Source: an uncultured Eubacteriales bacterium (GTDB taxonomy: Bacteria > Bacillota > Clostridia > Oscillospirales > Acutalibacteraceae). From it: DNA of 20,759 nt. Every line of letters starts with the position of its first letter. Positions within the stretch are counted from its first letter, which is position 1. This document shows positions 1-9,717 of the stretch, one piece after another. The stretch is from positions 1-20,759 of the forward strand of contig CAKTTT010000020.1 in assembly GCA_934615635.1 (NCBI GenBank), given 5' to 3'. The translations under genes were made by a program, and so were the position numbers. The notes beneath the pieces were generated by a model. The model made no database searches. It saw only the letters and a program-made list of their open reading frames with translations, and had not been told where the DNA came from.

Positions 1-1311
1 TCCGGCCTGCGGGGCCGCGGCGGCGGCGGGTTCCCCACCGGCCGCAAGTGGGCTCTCTGCGCCCCCAACAAGGCGCCTCAGAAATACGTGGTCTGCAACG
101 CCGACGAGGGCGACCCCGGCGCGTTTATGGACCGCTCCGTGCTGGAAGGGGATCCCCACTGCATCATTGAGGCCATGGCCATCGCCGGCTACGCTATCGG
201 CGCCACCAAGGGCTTTGTCTACGTCCGGGCGGAATATCCCATCGCGGTGCGCCGCCTGCAGATCGCCATCGATCAGGCCAGGGCGGAGGGCCTGCTGGGC
301 AAGGACATCTTCGGCTCCGGCTTCGATTTCGACATGGAGATCCGGCTGGGCGCCGGCGCCTTTGTCTGCGGCGAGGAAACCGCTTTGATGACCTCCATCG
401 AGGGCAACCGCGGCGAGCCCCGTCCCCGTCCGCCCTATCCGGCGGTCAAGGGCCTGTTCGCCAGCCCCACGGTGGAAAACAACGTGGAAACCTTCGCTAA
501 CGTGCCGCAGATTATTCTGCGCGGCGCGGAATGGTTCGCTTCCATGGGCACCGAGAAATCCAAGGGCACCAAGGTGTTCGCCCTGGGCGGCAAGATCAAC
601 AACACCGGCCTGGTGGAGATCCCCATGGGCACCACCCTGCGGGAGATCGTCGAGGAGATCGGCGGCGGCATTCCGGGCGGTAAGAAGTTCAAGGCCGCCC
701 AGACCGGCGGCCCCTCCGGCGGCTGTATCCCCGCCAGCCTGATCGACACGGCCATCGACTACGACAACCTGATCGCCATGGGCTGCATGATGGGCTCCGG
801 CGGCCTGATCGTTATGGACGAGGACACCTGTATGGTGGATATCGCCAAGTTCTTCCTGGAATTCACCGTAGACGAATCCTGCGGCAAGTGCACCCCCTGC
901 CGGGTGGGTACCAAGCGCCTGCTGGAAAAGCTGGAGAAGATCACCAGCGGCAACGGCACCCTGGAGGACATCGACGATCTGGAGGCCCTGTGCTATTACA
1001 TCAAGGAAAATTCTCTGTGCGGCCTGGGCCAGACGGCGCCCAACCCGGTGCTGTCCACCCTCAAGTTCTTCCGGGATGAATATGTCGCTCACGTGGTGGA
1101 TAAAAAATGCCCCGCCGGCGTCTGCAAATCCCTGCTGCATTACGAGATCGTCGCGGACAAGTGCAAAGGCTGTACCGCCTGCGCCCGGGTCTGCCCGGTC
1201 GGCGCGATTTCCGGCGTTGTCAAGCAGCCCCATTCCATCGATGTCAGCGCCTGTATCAAGTGCGGCGCCTGCATGGAAAAATGCCGCTTTGGCGCGATCG
1301 TCAAACGATAA
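1..1311 (+). CDS. hydB: NuoF-like NADH/FMN subunit of a multimeric [FeFe] hydrogenase (5' end outside the window)
   Basis: The reading frame is open from base 1, so this is the last 436 codons of a longer gene. The visible part starts in the FMN-binding glycine-rich loop (GRGGGGFPTG, codons 4-13). It continues with the NuoF signature GAGAFVCGEETALM and an SLBB region around 580-740. A [4Fe-4S] site follows, with cysteine codons at 880, 889, 898 and 1018. The C-terminus is a two-cluster ferredoxin domain (CxxCxxCxxxC motifs, 1162-1195 and about 1252-1285). Complex I NuoF lacks that ferredoxin tail, whereas HydB/HndC subunits of NAD(P)-linked [FeFe] hydrogenases carry it. The gene lies 19 bp before hydA, so the two are cotranscribed. 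The expected role is oxidising NADH at FMN and passing electrons to HydA, probably with ferredoxin in a bifurcating complex. A NuoE-like hydC would be expected upstream, outside the window. Confidence 0.93.
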   Translation, partial: SGLRGRGGGGFPTGRKWALCAPNKAPQKYVVCNADEGDPGAFMDRSVLEGDPHCIIEAMAIAGYAIGATKGFVYVRAEYPIAVRRLQIAIDQARAEGLLGKDIFGSGFDFDMEIRLGAGAFVCGEETALMTSIEGNRGEPRPRPPYPAVKGLFASPTVENNVETFANVPQIILRGAEWFASMGTEKSKGTKVFALGGKINNTGLVEIPMGTTLREIVEEIGGGIPGGKKFKAAQTGGPSGGCIPASLIDTAIDYDNLIAMGCMMGSGGLIVMDEDTCMVDIAKFFLEFTVDESCGKCTPCRVGTKRLLEKLEKITSGNGTLEDIDDLEALCYYIKENSLCGLGQTAPNPVLSTLKFFRDEYVAHVVDKKCPAGVCKSLLHYEIVADKCKGCTACARVCPVGAISGVVKQPHSIDVSACIKCGACMEKCRFGAIVKR

Positions 1312-1330
1312 GGAAGGATGGTGCTGTTAA

Positions 1331-3073
1331 ATGGAAATGGTTAACGTCAAGATCAACGGGATCGCCGTCAGCGTGCCGAAGGGCTCCACCATTCTGGAGG
1401 CCGCCCGTTACGCCGGCGTGGAGATCCCCACCCTGTGTTATTTGAAGGATATCAATGAAATCGGCGCCTGCCGCATCTGCGTGGTGGAGGCTACCGGCGC
1501 CCGCGGCCTGGTGACCGCCTGCGTTTATCCCGTGGCGGAGGGAATGGAAATTCAGACCAACACCGCCAGGGTGCAGAAGGCCCGCCGCACCACCCTGGAG
1601 CTGCTGCTCTCCACCCATGAAAAGAAGTGCCTCTCCTGCGTGCGTTCCGGCGATTGCGAGCTGCAGCAGCTTTGCCGGGATTACGGGGTGGAGGATTCCG
1701 GACGCTACGACGGCTTCCGGCCGCATTATGAGCCGGATACCTCCGCCGCCCATCTGGTGCGGGACAACAACAAATGCGTTCTCTGCCGTCGCTGCGTGGC
1801 CGCTTGCCGTCAGCAGTATGTGTCGGTGATCGGCCCCAACGACCGGGGTGTGGACACCCACATCGCCTGCGCGTTTGAGAAGCCCCTCAACGACGTTCCC
1901 TGCGTGTCCTGCGGCCAGTGCATCGTGGTCTGCCCCACCGGCGCGCTGACCGAAAAGGACGATACCGACAAGATCTGGGAGGCGCTGGCCGACAAGAGCA
2001 AGCATGTGATTGTCAGCACCGCCCCCTCCATTCGCGCCACCCTGGGCGAATGCTTCGGTATGCCCATCGGCACCAACGTGGAGGGCAAAATGGTGGCCGC
2101 CCTGCGCCGCCTGGGCTTTGAGAAGGTGTTCGACACCAACTTTGGCGCCGACCTCACCATTGTGGAGGAGGCCAACGAGTTTGTCGACCGGGTGAAAAAC
2201 GGCGGCGTGCTGCCCATGATCACCTCCTGCTCTCCCGGCTGGGTGAAGTTCGCCGAGTATTATTATCCGGATCAGCTGGATCATCTCTCCTCCTGCAAAT
2301 CCCCGCAGCAGATGACCGGCGCCGTGATCAAGACCTATTATGCCGAGAAGATGGGCATCGATCCCAAGGATATCGTCAACGTTTCCGTCATGCCCTGCAC
2401 GGCCAAAAAGTTTGAAATCGGCCGGGAGGACGAGGACGCCGCCGGCGTGGCGGATATCGACATCGCCATCACCACCCGGGAGCTGGCCAGGATGATCCAG
2501 CGGGCGGGCATCAAGTTCACCGCCCTGCCGGATGAGGAATTCGACGCGCCTTTGGGCGAGGATACCGGCGCAGCCGTGATCTTCGGCGCCACCGGCGGCG
2601 TGATGGAGGCGGCCCTGCGCACCGCCAACGACTGGCTCACCGGTGAGGACAACCAGGCAGTGGAGTTCACCGATGTCCGCGGCACCGCGGCCATCAAGGA
2701 GGCCGCCTACAACATCGCCGGCCTGGAGGTCAAGGTGGCGGTGGTCAGCGGTATCGCCGGCGCCAATTATGTGATGAACGCCATCCAGAACGGCACCGCT
2801 CCCTGGCATTTTGTGGAGATCATGTGCTGCCCTGGCGGCTGCGTCAACGGCGGCGGCCAGCCCACCCAGCCCGCCAGCGTCCGGAACACGGTGGATCTCA
2901 AGGCGCTGCGCGCCAAGGCCTTGTACGATCAGGACGCCGGTATGCCGCTGCGGAAATCCCATGAGTCTCCGGTGATCAAGAAGCTGTATGAGGAGTATTT
3001 CGACGGCTTCGGCGGCCATAAGGCCCATCACATTCTGCACACCAGCTATGTGGGCCGCAAGAAATTCAAATAA
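1331..3073 (+). CDS. hydA: [FeFe] hydrogenase catalytic subunit HydA
   Basis: This 580-residue protein makes H2 from protons at the H-cluster. Domains in order: a plant-type [2Fe-2S] domain (C36, C47, C50, C64), a His-Cys3 [4Fe-4S] site (H96, C100, C103, C109, with C115 nearby), a two-cluster ferredoxin domain (C149-C159 and C191-C201), and the catalytic domain from about residue 220. The H-cluster loops are TSCSPGW (298-304), MPCTAKKFE (354-362) and EIMCCPGGC (496-504). The length and domain order match monomer-type CpI and HydA of trimeric enzymes; the adjacent hydB points to the multimeric, NADH-linked form. The ATG at 1331 directly follows an in-frame TAA at 1328, which fixes the earliest start; AAGGAAGG at 1310-1317 is the ribosome site. 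Loop 1 has Cys-Ser where CpI has Cys-Cys, and loop 3 has Cys-Cys where Ala-Cys is usual. Confidence 0.96.
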   Translation: MEMVNVKINGIAVSVPKGSTILEAARYAGVEIPTLCYLKDINEIGACRICVVEATGARGLVTACVYPVAEGMEIQTNTARVQKARRTTLELLLSTHEKKCLSCVRSGDCELQQLCRDYGVEDSGRYDGFRPHYEPDTSAAHLVRDNNKCVLCRRCVAACRQQYVSVIGPNDRGVDTHIACAFEKPLNDVPCVSCGQCIVVCPTGALTEKDDTDKIWEALADKSKHVIVSTAPSIRATLGECFGMPIGTNVEGKMVAALRRLGFEKVFDTNFGADLTIVEEANEFVDRVKNGGVLPMITSCSPGWVKFAEYYYPDQLDHLSSCKSPQQMTGAVIKTYYAEKMGIDPKDIVNVSVMPCTAKKFEIGREDEDAAGVADIDIAITTRELARMIQRAGIKFTALPDEEFDAPLGEDTGAAVIFGATGGVMEAALRTANDWLTGEDNQAVEFTDVRGTAAIKEAAYNIAGLEVKVAVVSGIAGANYVMNAIQNGTAPWHFVEIMCCPGGCVNGGGQPTQPASVRNTVDLKALRAKALYDQDAGMPLRKSHESPVIKKLYEEYFDGFGGHKAHHILHTSYVGRKKFK

Positions 3074-3086
3074 ACCGCGCGTTTTT

Positions 3087-3126
3087 ATGCAGGAAGCCCC
3101 GGCCGTATGGCCGGGGCTTCCTGCAT
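3087..3126 (+). terminator. Palindromic terminator between hydA and the convergent lipoprotein gene
   Basis: An uninterrupted 18-bp stem (3087-3104 with 3109-3126) with the four-base loop GTAT lies 13 bases after the hydA stop. A moderately T-rich tail follows on the + strand. The stem lies between two convergent genes and may serve both, although the - strand side has no T run. Confidence 0.8.
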
Positions 3127-3158
3127 TCGTGTTTCGTTGGGTGAAAAGCGGCTTTCGT

Positions 3159-3713
3159 TCAGCTTACCTGCAGGGAATGCATCACCGTCTGGATGTCCTC
3201 CTTGTTGTCCGCCGCCATATCGGCCAGCGTCCAGCCGACGATTTCCACAAACTGCCCGTCGGTTTCCATACAAGAGATCCAGTAGGTGAAGGCGAGTCCC
3301 TCCACCGTTCCGTCCACCTGGGCGGTATAGCCGGAGCGGCCGTCGATCTGGACAGCCGCGCGGCCGGATACGACGCCATCCTGTGAGCCGTCCGCGATCT
3401 CCGCGATCAGCAGCTCGGTCACATCCTCCAGCGTCCGGTCGCCCACATCCTCCTTGTCATAAGGGATCACCATGACATACCGCTCCCTGGAGGTCATGGC
3501 GGCCTCTAATACCGCGTAATCGTTGAGCATTCCCGCGGCATCGGCCCAACCAGCGGTCAGGGTCAGGGAATAGCCGCCGTCCTCGCTTGTCAGCGTCGTG
3601 CCGCCCCATACCTCCACCAGCTTCACCACATAACAGCCGCTGCTCATCACCAGCATAAGACAGGCGGCCAGCGCCGCCGTCCATTTTCTCCATCCGTTTC
3701 CCATGCTCCTCAT
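3159..3713 (-). CDS. Small predicted lipoprotein of unknown function
   Basis: This 184-residue protein begins with a basic n-region, a hydrophobic stretch (about 12-24) and the sequence MSSGC, so Cys27 is the likely lipidated residue. The lipobox is not perfect because Ser occupies -3 and -2. The mature part shows alternating beta strands (a Thr/Leu-rich strand near 45-55, then YVMVIPY and TYWISCMETDGQFVEIVGW). This pattern is reminiscent of small secreted proteins with a PsbP-like or similar beta fold, but I do not recognise a family. The start at 3713 has AGGAGG six bases upstream, and that site overlaps the stop codon of the preceding membrane-protein gene at 3727. The two genes are therefore translationally close and probably act together at the cell surface. 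No function can be assigned. Confidence 0.8.
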   Translation of the reverse strand: MRSMGNGWRKWTAALAACLMLVMSSGCYVVKLVEVWGGTTLTSEDGGYSLTLTAGWADAAGMLNDYAVLEAAMTSRERYVMVIPYDKEDVGDRTLEDVTELLIAEIADGSQDGVVSGRAAVQIDGRSGYTAQVDGTVEGLAFTYWISCMETDGQFVEIVGWTLADMAADNKEDIQTVMHSLQVS

Positions 3714-3726
3714 GATTATCCTCCTC

Positions 3727-4458
3727 TTACAGCGCGCCGATCAGGCCGAGATAGATGCCGGCCATCCAGTTGACGATGGATGCGGCCAGGAAAACCACGC
3801 TCAGGATCAGGCCTGCCGTAGCCATCCCCTTGGCGGTGGATCCCCGGCCCATAGCCCCGGTCACAATGCCGGCAATGCCGCAGCCGACGCCGACAAGGGG
3901 GATGAAACAGCCCACGACGGCCACCAGTCCGCAGATCAGGGAGGCGGCGGCCTTCCCCGTGGGATTATGTACCGCCGCCGGAATGGGTGGCATGGGAGGA
4001 GCCGCATAGGGGGCGGCCGCATAAGGTGTCGCCGGATAAGCGGAGGCGGGCGCCGCCGTGGTATATATCGGCGGCTGATCGGAGATGGCCGGCGCCGGTC
4101 CCGCCGGCACGGGAGCCGCCGCGGCCAAGGGCTGATACAGCAGTCTTGCCAGCGCATCCACCCGGTCCTTGAGCACCTTTTTGATGGCGAAGCCATAAGC
4201 GCCGTCCAGCCCCATTTCGCCCACATATACGCCCGGCAGAATCGCCTGCTTGATCCAGGCCTCCAGATGCACATGGCCCTGCAGACTGCTGATCTTGATG
4301 AACTGGGGAGCGGTGAGCAGGCCGTTTCCCTTTTTCCATACCGCCTCTCCCTTGTAGAGCTTCTGCTTGAAACCCTCCTTGCTCAGATAGTCCTCCGCGA
4401 TGAACCGCACCATATCGTCCGGCTTTCCCGTGGGCATCTCTGCGATGAATCTTGCCAC
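3727..4458 (-). CDS. Membrane protein with conserved N-terminal domain, Pro/Ala-rich linker and DUF4190-like C-terminus
   Basis: I place the start at the GTG at 4458, giving 243 residues, because AGGGAGG lies 8 bases upstream and a good promoter lies just beyond. A longer in-frame ATG at 4755 would extend the protein backwards through that promoter and into the divergent riboswitch region. Residues 1-108 form a soluble alpha/beta domain of unknown role. Residues 109-165 are a low-complexity linker rich in Pro, Ala and Tyr (repeated YAAPP/YPATP-like units). Residues 168-240 hold two long hydrophobic segments (about 171-201 and 213-240) separated by a short GRGSTAKG turn, like the DUF4190 two-helix membrane module. 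It is the first gene of a two-gene unit with the lipoprotein. A role in membrane-surface organisation is possible but unproven. Confidence 0.8.
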   Translation of the reverse strand: MARFIAEMPTGKPDDMVRFIAEDYLSKEGFKQKLYKGEAVWKKGNGLLTAPQFIKISSLQGHVHLEAWIKQAILPGVYVGEMGLDGAYGFAIKKVLKDRVDALARLLYQPLAAAAPVPAGPAPAISDQPPIYTTAAPASAYPATPYAAAPYAAPPMPPIPAAVHNPTGKAAASLICGLVAVVGCFIPLVGVGCGIAGIVTGAMGRGSTAKGMATAGLILSVVFLAASIVNWMAGIYLGLIGAL

Positions 4459-4537
4459 TATACCATCCTCCCTTATAACCGTCTTTCCACCGACAGACTG
4501 CCGCAAGGCGGAACACGGCATGATTTCCGTCCTTTTC

Positions 4538-4567
4538 AGTATAGCATGAGAGGATCGGCCGACGCAA
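4538..4567 (-). promoter_or_regulatory. Sigma-A-type promoter for the 4458-3159 unit
   Basis: On the - strand, TTGCGT (4562-4567) and TATACT (4538-4543) are separated by 18 bases. They lie 80 bases upstream of the GTG start at 4458. The pair points away from the riboswitch promoter at 4645-4673, so this is a divergent promoter region. Confidence 0.6.
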
Positions 4568-4644
4568 GAGAAAGGCGGGATTTCCGTGAATCGGCGGAGC
4601 GGCCGCACGGCGGCAAAGGGTAGCCGTTTTTTGCAGAGGCCGCA

Positions 4645-4673
4645 TCGACATGCATCGCCGGCGCTGATATAAT
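4645..4673 (+). promoter_or_regulatory. Near-consensus sigma-A promoter of the cobalamin riboswitch RNA
   Basis: TCGACA (4645-4650; 5 of 6 to TTGACA) and a perfect TATAAT (4668-4673) are separated by exactly 17 bases. The predicted start near 4680 falls just before the first strand of the riboswitch P1 helix (4689-4694). This supports a dedicated promoter for the riboswitch transcript. Confidence 0.75.
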
Positions 4674-4679
4674 AAGGAC

Positions 4680-4850
4680 AAACAGAATAGGCAGTCAAGG
4701 TTGCAGCCCCGGGATGCATGAAAAGGGAAGGCGGTGCAAATCTGTAGCAGCTCACTCTACTGTATGGCTGACGAAAGGCGAAATGTCACTGAGCAAGCCG
4801 CTTGGGAAGACGCTGAGTAGGAGGAAGCTGAGTCGGGAGACCTGCCTTGA
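4680..4850 (+). ncRNA. Cobalamin (B12) riboswitch aptamer without an adjacent target gene
   Basis: The segment carries the conserved blocks of the cobalamin riboswitch in the right order. These are GGGAAGGCGGTGCAAATC near 4725-4742, a degenerate version of the usual CCCGCCACTGT block near 4756-4770, a GAAA segment followed by GTCACTGAG near 4786-4796, CTTGGGAAGAC near 4801-4811, and the B12-box end AAGCTGAG..GGGAGACCTGCCT (4825-4847). The outer strands AGGCAG (4689-4694) and CTGCCT (4842-4847) close helix P1. It normally controls B12 uptake, synthesis or B12-independent isozymes. Here it is followed by its own terminator and then by the convergent 3' end of clpB, so there is no gene for it to switch in cis. 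I assign the family by motif recall, not by a covariance search. Confidence 0.92.
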
Positions 4851-4892
4851 TTGACCGATACACATCCGGTGAAGAATGAGAAGGAGACAAGA

Positions 4893-4918
4893 CCTGAACG
4901 ATGCGTTCGGGATTTTTT
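4893..4918 (+). terminator. Intrinsic terminator of the riboswitch transcript (likely expression platform)
   Basis: An 8-bp stem (4893-4900 with 4904-4911, one T-G pair) with the three-base loop ATG is followed at once by TTTTTT (4913-4918). It lies 43 bases after the aptamer, a usual place for an expression platform. The hexamer GACCTG occurs both in the aptamer's 3' strand (4839-4844) and at the terminator's left arm (4891-4896), which could allow competing pairings. I could not derive a definite antiterminator by eye. Confidence 0.78.
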
Positions 4919-4925
4919 ATACAAA

Positions 4926-4955
4926 AAGGCCCCGGAATCCGCTGATTCCGGAGCC
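4926..4955 (-). terminator. Intrinsic terminator of clpB
   Basis: Read on the - strand, a 12-bp G+C-rich stem with an AGCG loop is followed by TTTTT, 17 bases downstream of the clpB stop. It sits only 8 bases from the terminator of the opposing riboswitch RNA. Two transcription units thus end nose to nose within about 65 bases. Confidence 0.85.
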
Positions 4956-4971
4956 TCGGCACGGGATAGGA

Positions 4972-7590
<2,619 letters not shown>

Positions 7591-7712
7591 ATGGCACACC
7601 AGCTTTCCTTCAAAGGGGACCGCGGCGGTTGGACCCGGCCGCAATCCTATGAGCTTACTATAGCCGAGAAATGCATACGGGCGGTTACGAAAATATGAAT
7701 TATTTATGAATA

Positions 7713-7739
7713 TTAGCACTCTTAGACAAAGAGTGCTAA
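7713..7739 (-). promoter_or_regulatory. CIRCE operator (HrcA binding site) upstream of clpB
   Basis: TTAGCACTC (7713-7721), a nine-base spacer and GAGTGCTAA (7731-7739) match the CIRCE consensus with no mismatch. The element lies 123 bases upstream of the clpB start and about 100 bases from the stop of the upstream transporter gene, so clpB is the only gene it can serve. HrcA bound here would repress clpB until heat or unfolded protein titrates GroEL away. The - strand core promoter is not clear: TTGTCT inside the spacer and the AT-rich stretch 7688-7710 are weak candidates. Confidence 0.95.
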
Positions 7740-7840
7740 TCGCTGGAAGGCACGTATGCTCTTGAGATCTGGAAAGGTGGCTGCCGGCTGCGGGAAAATC
7801 CCGTGAGACGAGCGGCCCTTTTCCCGAACGGAAAGCCTGG

Positions 7841-9403
7841 TCAGCCGAAGGTCAGGCCCGCGCCGGGGCCCAGCGGCAGACCGGCGAGCATCCAGAGCAG
7901 CAGCAGCGCCGCCCAGCCCAGCAGGAAAAAGAGGCTGTAGGGCAGCATGGTGGAGATGAGGGTGCCGATGCCGATATCCGGATCATATTGACGGGCGAAA
8001 ACCACGATCATGGCGAAGTAGGTCATCAGCGGAGTGATGAGGTTGGTGCAGGAATCCCCGATCCGGTAGGCCACCTGGATCAGCTCGGGGGAATAGCCCA
8101 GCAACATGAACATGGGGACGAACACAGGGGCGAGGATGGTCCACTTGGCGGTGGAGGAACCCATGAGCAGGTTGATGAGGGCGACGAACAGCAGGAACAG
8201 CAGCATGAGCGGCGGTCCGCCGGCACCGATGGATTGGAGGAATTCCGCGCCGCTTATGGCCAAGATGGTCCCCAGCTTGCTGTAGGCGAAAAAGCTGATA
8301 AACTGGGCGGAGATAAACACCAGGGCGATATACCCCCCCATCAGCGCCATGTTTTTCTCCAATTGTCCGCAGACGGCCTTTTCGTTTTTGTATACGCCGG
8401 ACACCCGGCCGTATACCACCGATGGGATGAAAAACAACAGGGCCAGCAGGGGGATCAGCCCGTCCATCAGCGGGGAGCCGGAGGTGAGGCTGCCGGTTTC
8501 GGGGTTGCGCAGGAGCGAGCCGGCGGGGATCGCCGCGGCCGCCAGCAGGATCAGCAGCCCCAGGAAGGTCCAGTTGGCCGCCCGCATGGCGGTGGCTTCC
8601 CGCGGGGTCAGCGCCGTCAGCTCCTCCCGCCCACTCTGACCGGGCTGGTAGCTTCCCAGCCGCGGCTCCACGATTTTATCGGTGACTAGGGTGCCGATGA
8701 GGACGATGAGGAAGGTGGAGACGATCATAAAGTACCAGTTGCTGGTGGCCAGGACGGTGTAGCCGGGGGCGATAATCCCCGCCGCCTCGGTGGTGATGCC
8801 CGCCAGCAGGGGATCCAGCGCACCGATGAGCAGATTGGCGCTGAAGCCGCCGGAAACGCCGGCGAAGGCGGCGGCTAGGCCCGCCAGGGGATGGCGGCCG
8901 TAGGCCAGGAACACCAGCGCGCCGATGGGGATCAGCAGCACATAGCCGATATCGGTGGCGATGTTGGACATCACGCCCAGGAACACCAGCATGGGGGTGA
9001 CGATAACGCGCGGGGTGATTTTCACCAGCTTTTTCAGCACCGCGGACAGGTAGCCGCTGCCCTCGGCGCAGCCCACTCCCAGCATGGTGACCAGCACCAC
9101 CCCCAGCGGGGCGAAGCCGGTGAAGTTCTTCACCATGCTGGTGAGCATATATACCACGCCCTCCCGGCTGAGAAGGCTGACCGCCTCGACGGTTTGTTCC
9201 TCCAGCTCCATGGTCTGGCTGTTGATGACCTCGCCGGTGGCGGAGACCCCCAGCCAGGCGCACAGGGCGGAAAGCAGGATAACCGCCAGGGTGAATATGG
9301 CGAACAGGGTGATGGGGTGGGGCAGCCGGTTGCCCGCCCGCTCCACGCCGTTGAGAAACCGGCCGAACAGCGACCGCTTTTCCTTTGCTTTTGCAGCTTT
9401 CAT
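7841..9403 (-). CDS. abgT: AbgT-family transporter (p-aminobenzoyl-glutamate type)
   Basis: This is a 520-residue polytopic membrane protein, close to the usual AbgT length (about 510). A cytoplasmic basic N-terminus ends in the family-typical RAGNRLPHPITLFAIF entry to the first helix. Many hydrophobic helices follow, with the conserved GVSGGFSANL loop near 185 and the SNWYFM segment near 220. Members such as E. coli AbgT import p-aminobenzoyl-glutamate, a folate breakdown product; MtrF and YdaH have been reported to export sulfonamides, so the direction here is open. The ATG at 9403 has GGATGG at a workable spacing. TATACC at 9438-9443 (- strand) is a possible -10 with a poor -35. The gene is monocistronic, and no peptidase (abgA/abgB) lies next to it, unlike the E. 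coli operon. Confidence 0.9.
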   Translation of the reverse strand: MKAAKAKEKRSLFGRFLNGVERAGNRLPHPITLFAIFTLAVILLSALCAWLGVSATGEVINSQTMELEEQTVEAVSLLSREGVVYMLTSMVKNFTGFAPLGVVLVTMLGVGCAEGSGYLSAVLKKLVKITPRVIVTPMLVFLGVMSNIATDIGYVLLIPIGALVFLAYGRHPLAGLAAAFAGVSGGFSANLLIGALDPLLAGITTEAAGIIAPGYTVLATSNWYFMIVSTFLIVLIGTLVTDKIVEPRLGSYQPGQSGREELTALTPREATAMRAANWTFLGLLILLAAAAIPAGSLLRNPETGSLTSGSPLMDGLIPLLALLFFIPSVVYGRVSGVYKNEKAVCGQLEKNMALMGGYIALVFISAQFISFFAYSKLGTILAISGAEFLQSIGAGGPPLMLLFLLFVALINLLMGSSTAKWTILAPVFVPMFMLLGYSPELIQVAYRIGDSCTNLITPLMTYFAMIVVFARQYDPDIGIGTLISTMLPYSLFFLLGWAALLLLWMLAGLPLGPGAGLTFG

Positions 9404-9717
9404 CGCTTGACCATCCTTTTCGATTCAAACGCTATCGGGTATAGTGTGGCGCTTTTTAACAGAAAAACACCCGCCGGCTGAAAAAAGACGGCGGGCAGGC
9501 GAAGAGGGATGGAAAGGAGGAAAGTGTAAGAAGAAAGGAGGCGGCGGGATCGAGCGATACCGGGAAGGATGGGGGCGGATGGGCGTTCGTTGGTCAAGCG
9601 GCCGTGGGAATCGTTCTTTTTTCATAGGCCGTGCAGGCCGCCGTCCCGTTTTTTCTGGATAATGCCGCCGCCCTATGCTATAATGGAGGCAAAATACGAG
9701 GATATGGAAGGGTCGAC
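9404..9717. other. Divergent intergenic region between abgT and the hydrolase gene
   Basis: No gene is supported in these 314 bases. The left end holds the leader of abgT. A 7-bp hairpin (9470-9476 with 9489-9495) has an A-rich loop and, on the - strand, a T-rich tail (9452-9469), so it resembles a terminator on that strand. The centre is purine-rich without structure I can recognise. The right end holds the promoter of the + strand hydrolase. Confidence 0.6.
9656..9684 (+). promoter_or_regulatory. Sigma-A promoter with extended -10 for the hydrolase gene
   Basis: TGGATA (9656-9661), a 17-base spacer and a perfect TATAAT (9679-9684), preceded by TG one base upstream (TGCTATAAT), give an extended -10 promoter. 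The start would be near 9691, leaving a 27-base leader to the ATG at 9718. Confidence 0.7.

Noticed and set aside
1301..3040. Open frame of 579 codons on the - strand opposite hydA
   Set aside because: It is a shadow of the clear HydA frame, with His/Gly/Ala-rich composition and no recognisable domain.
4459..4755. N-terminal extension of the 243-residue membrane protein to the ATG at 4755
   Set aside because: It would run through the gene's own promoter and into the riboswitch; the GTG at 4458 has a strong ribosome site and starts at the conserved-looking domain.
7791..7826. Possible terminator after abgT
   Set aside because: An 8-bp inverted repeat (7791-7798 with 7819-7826) exists, but the loop is 20 bases long and there is no T-run on the - strand, so support is too weak to list it.
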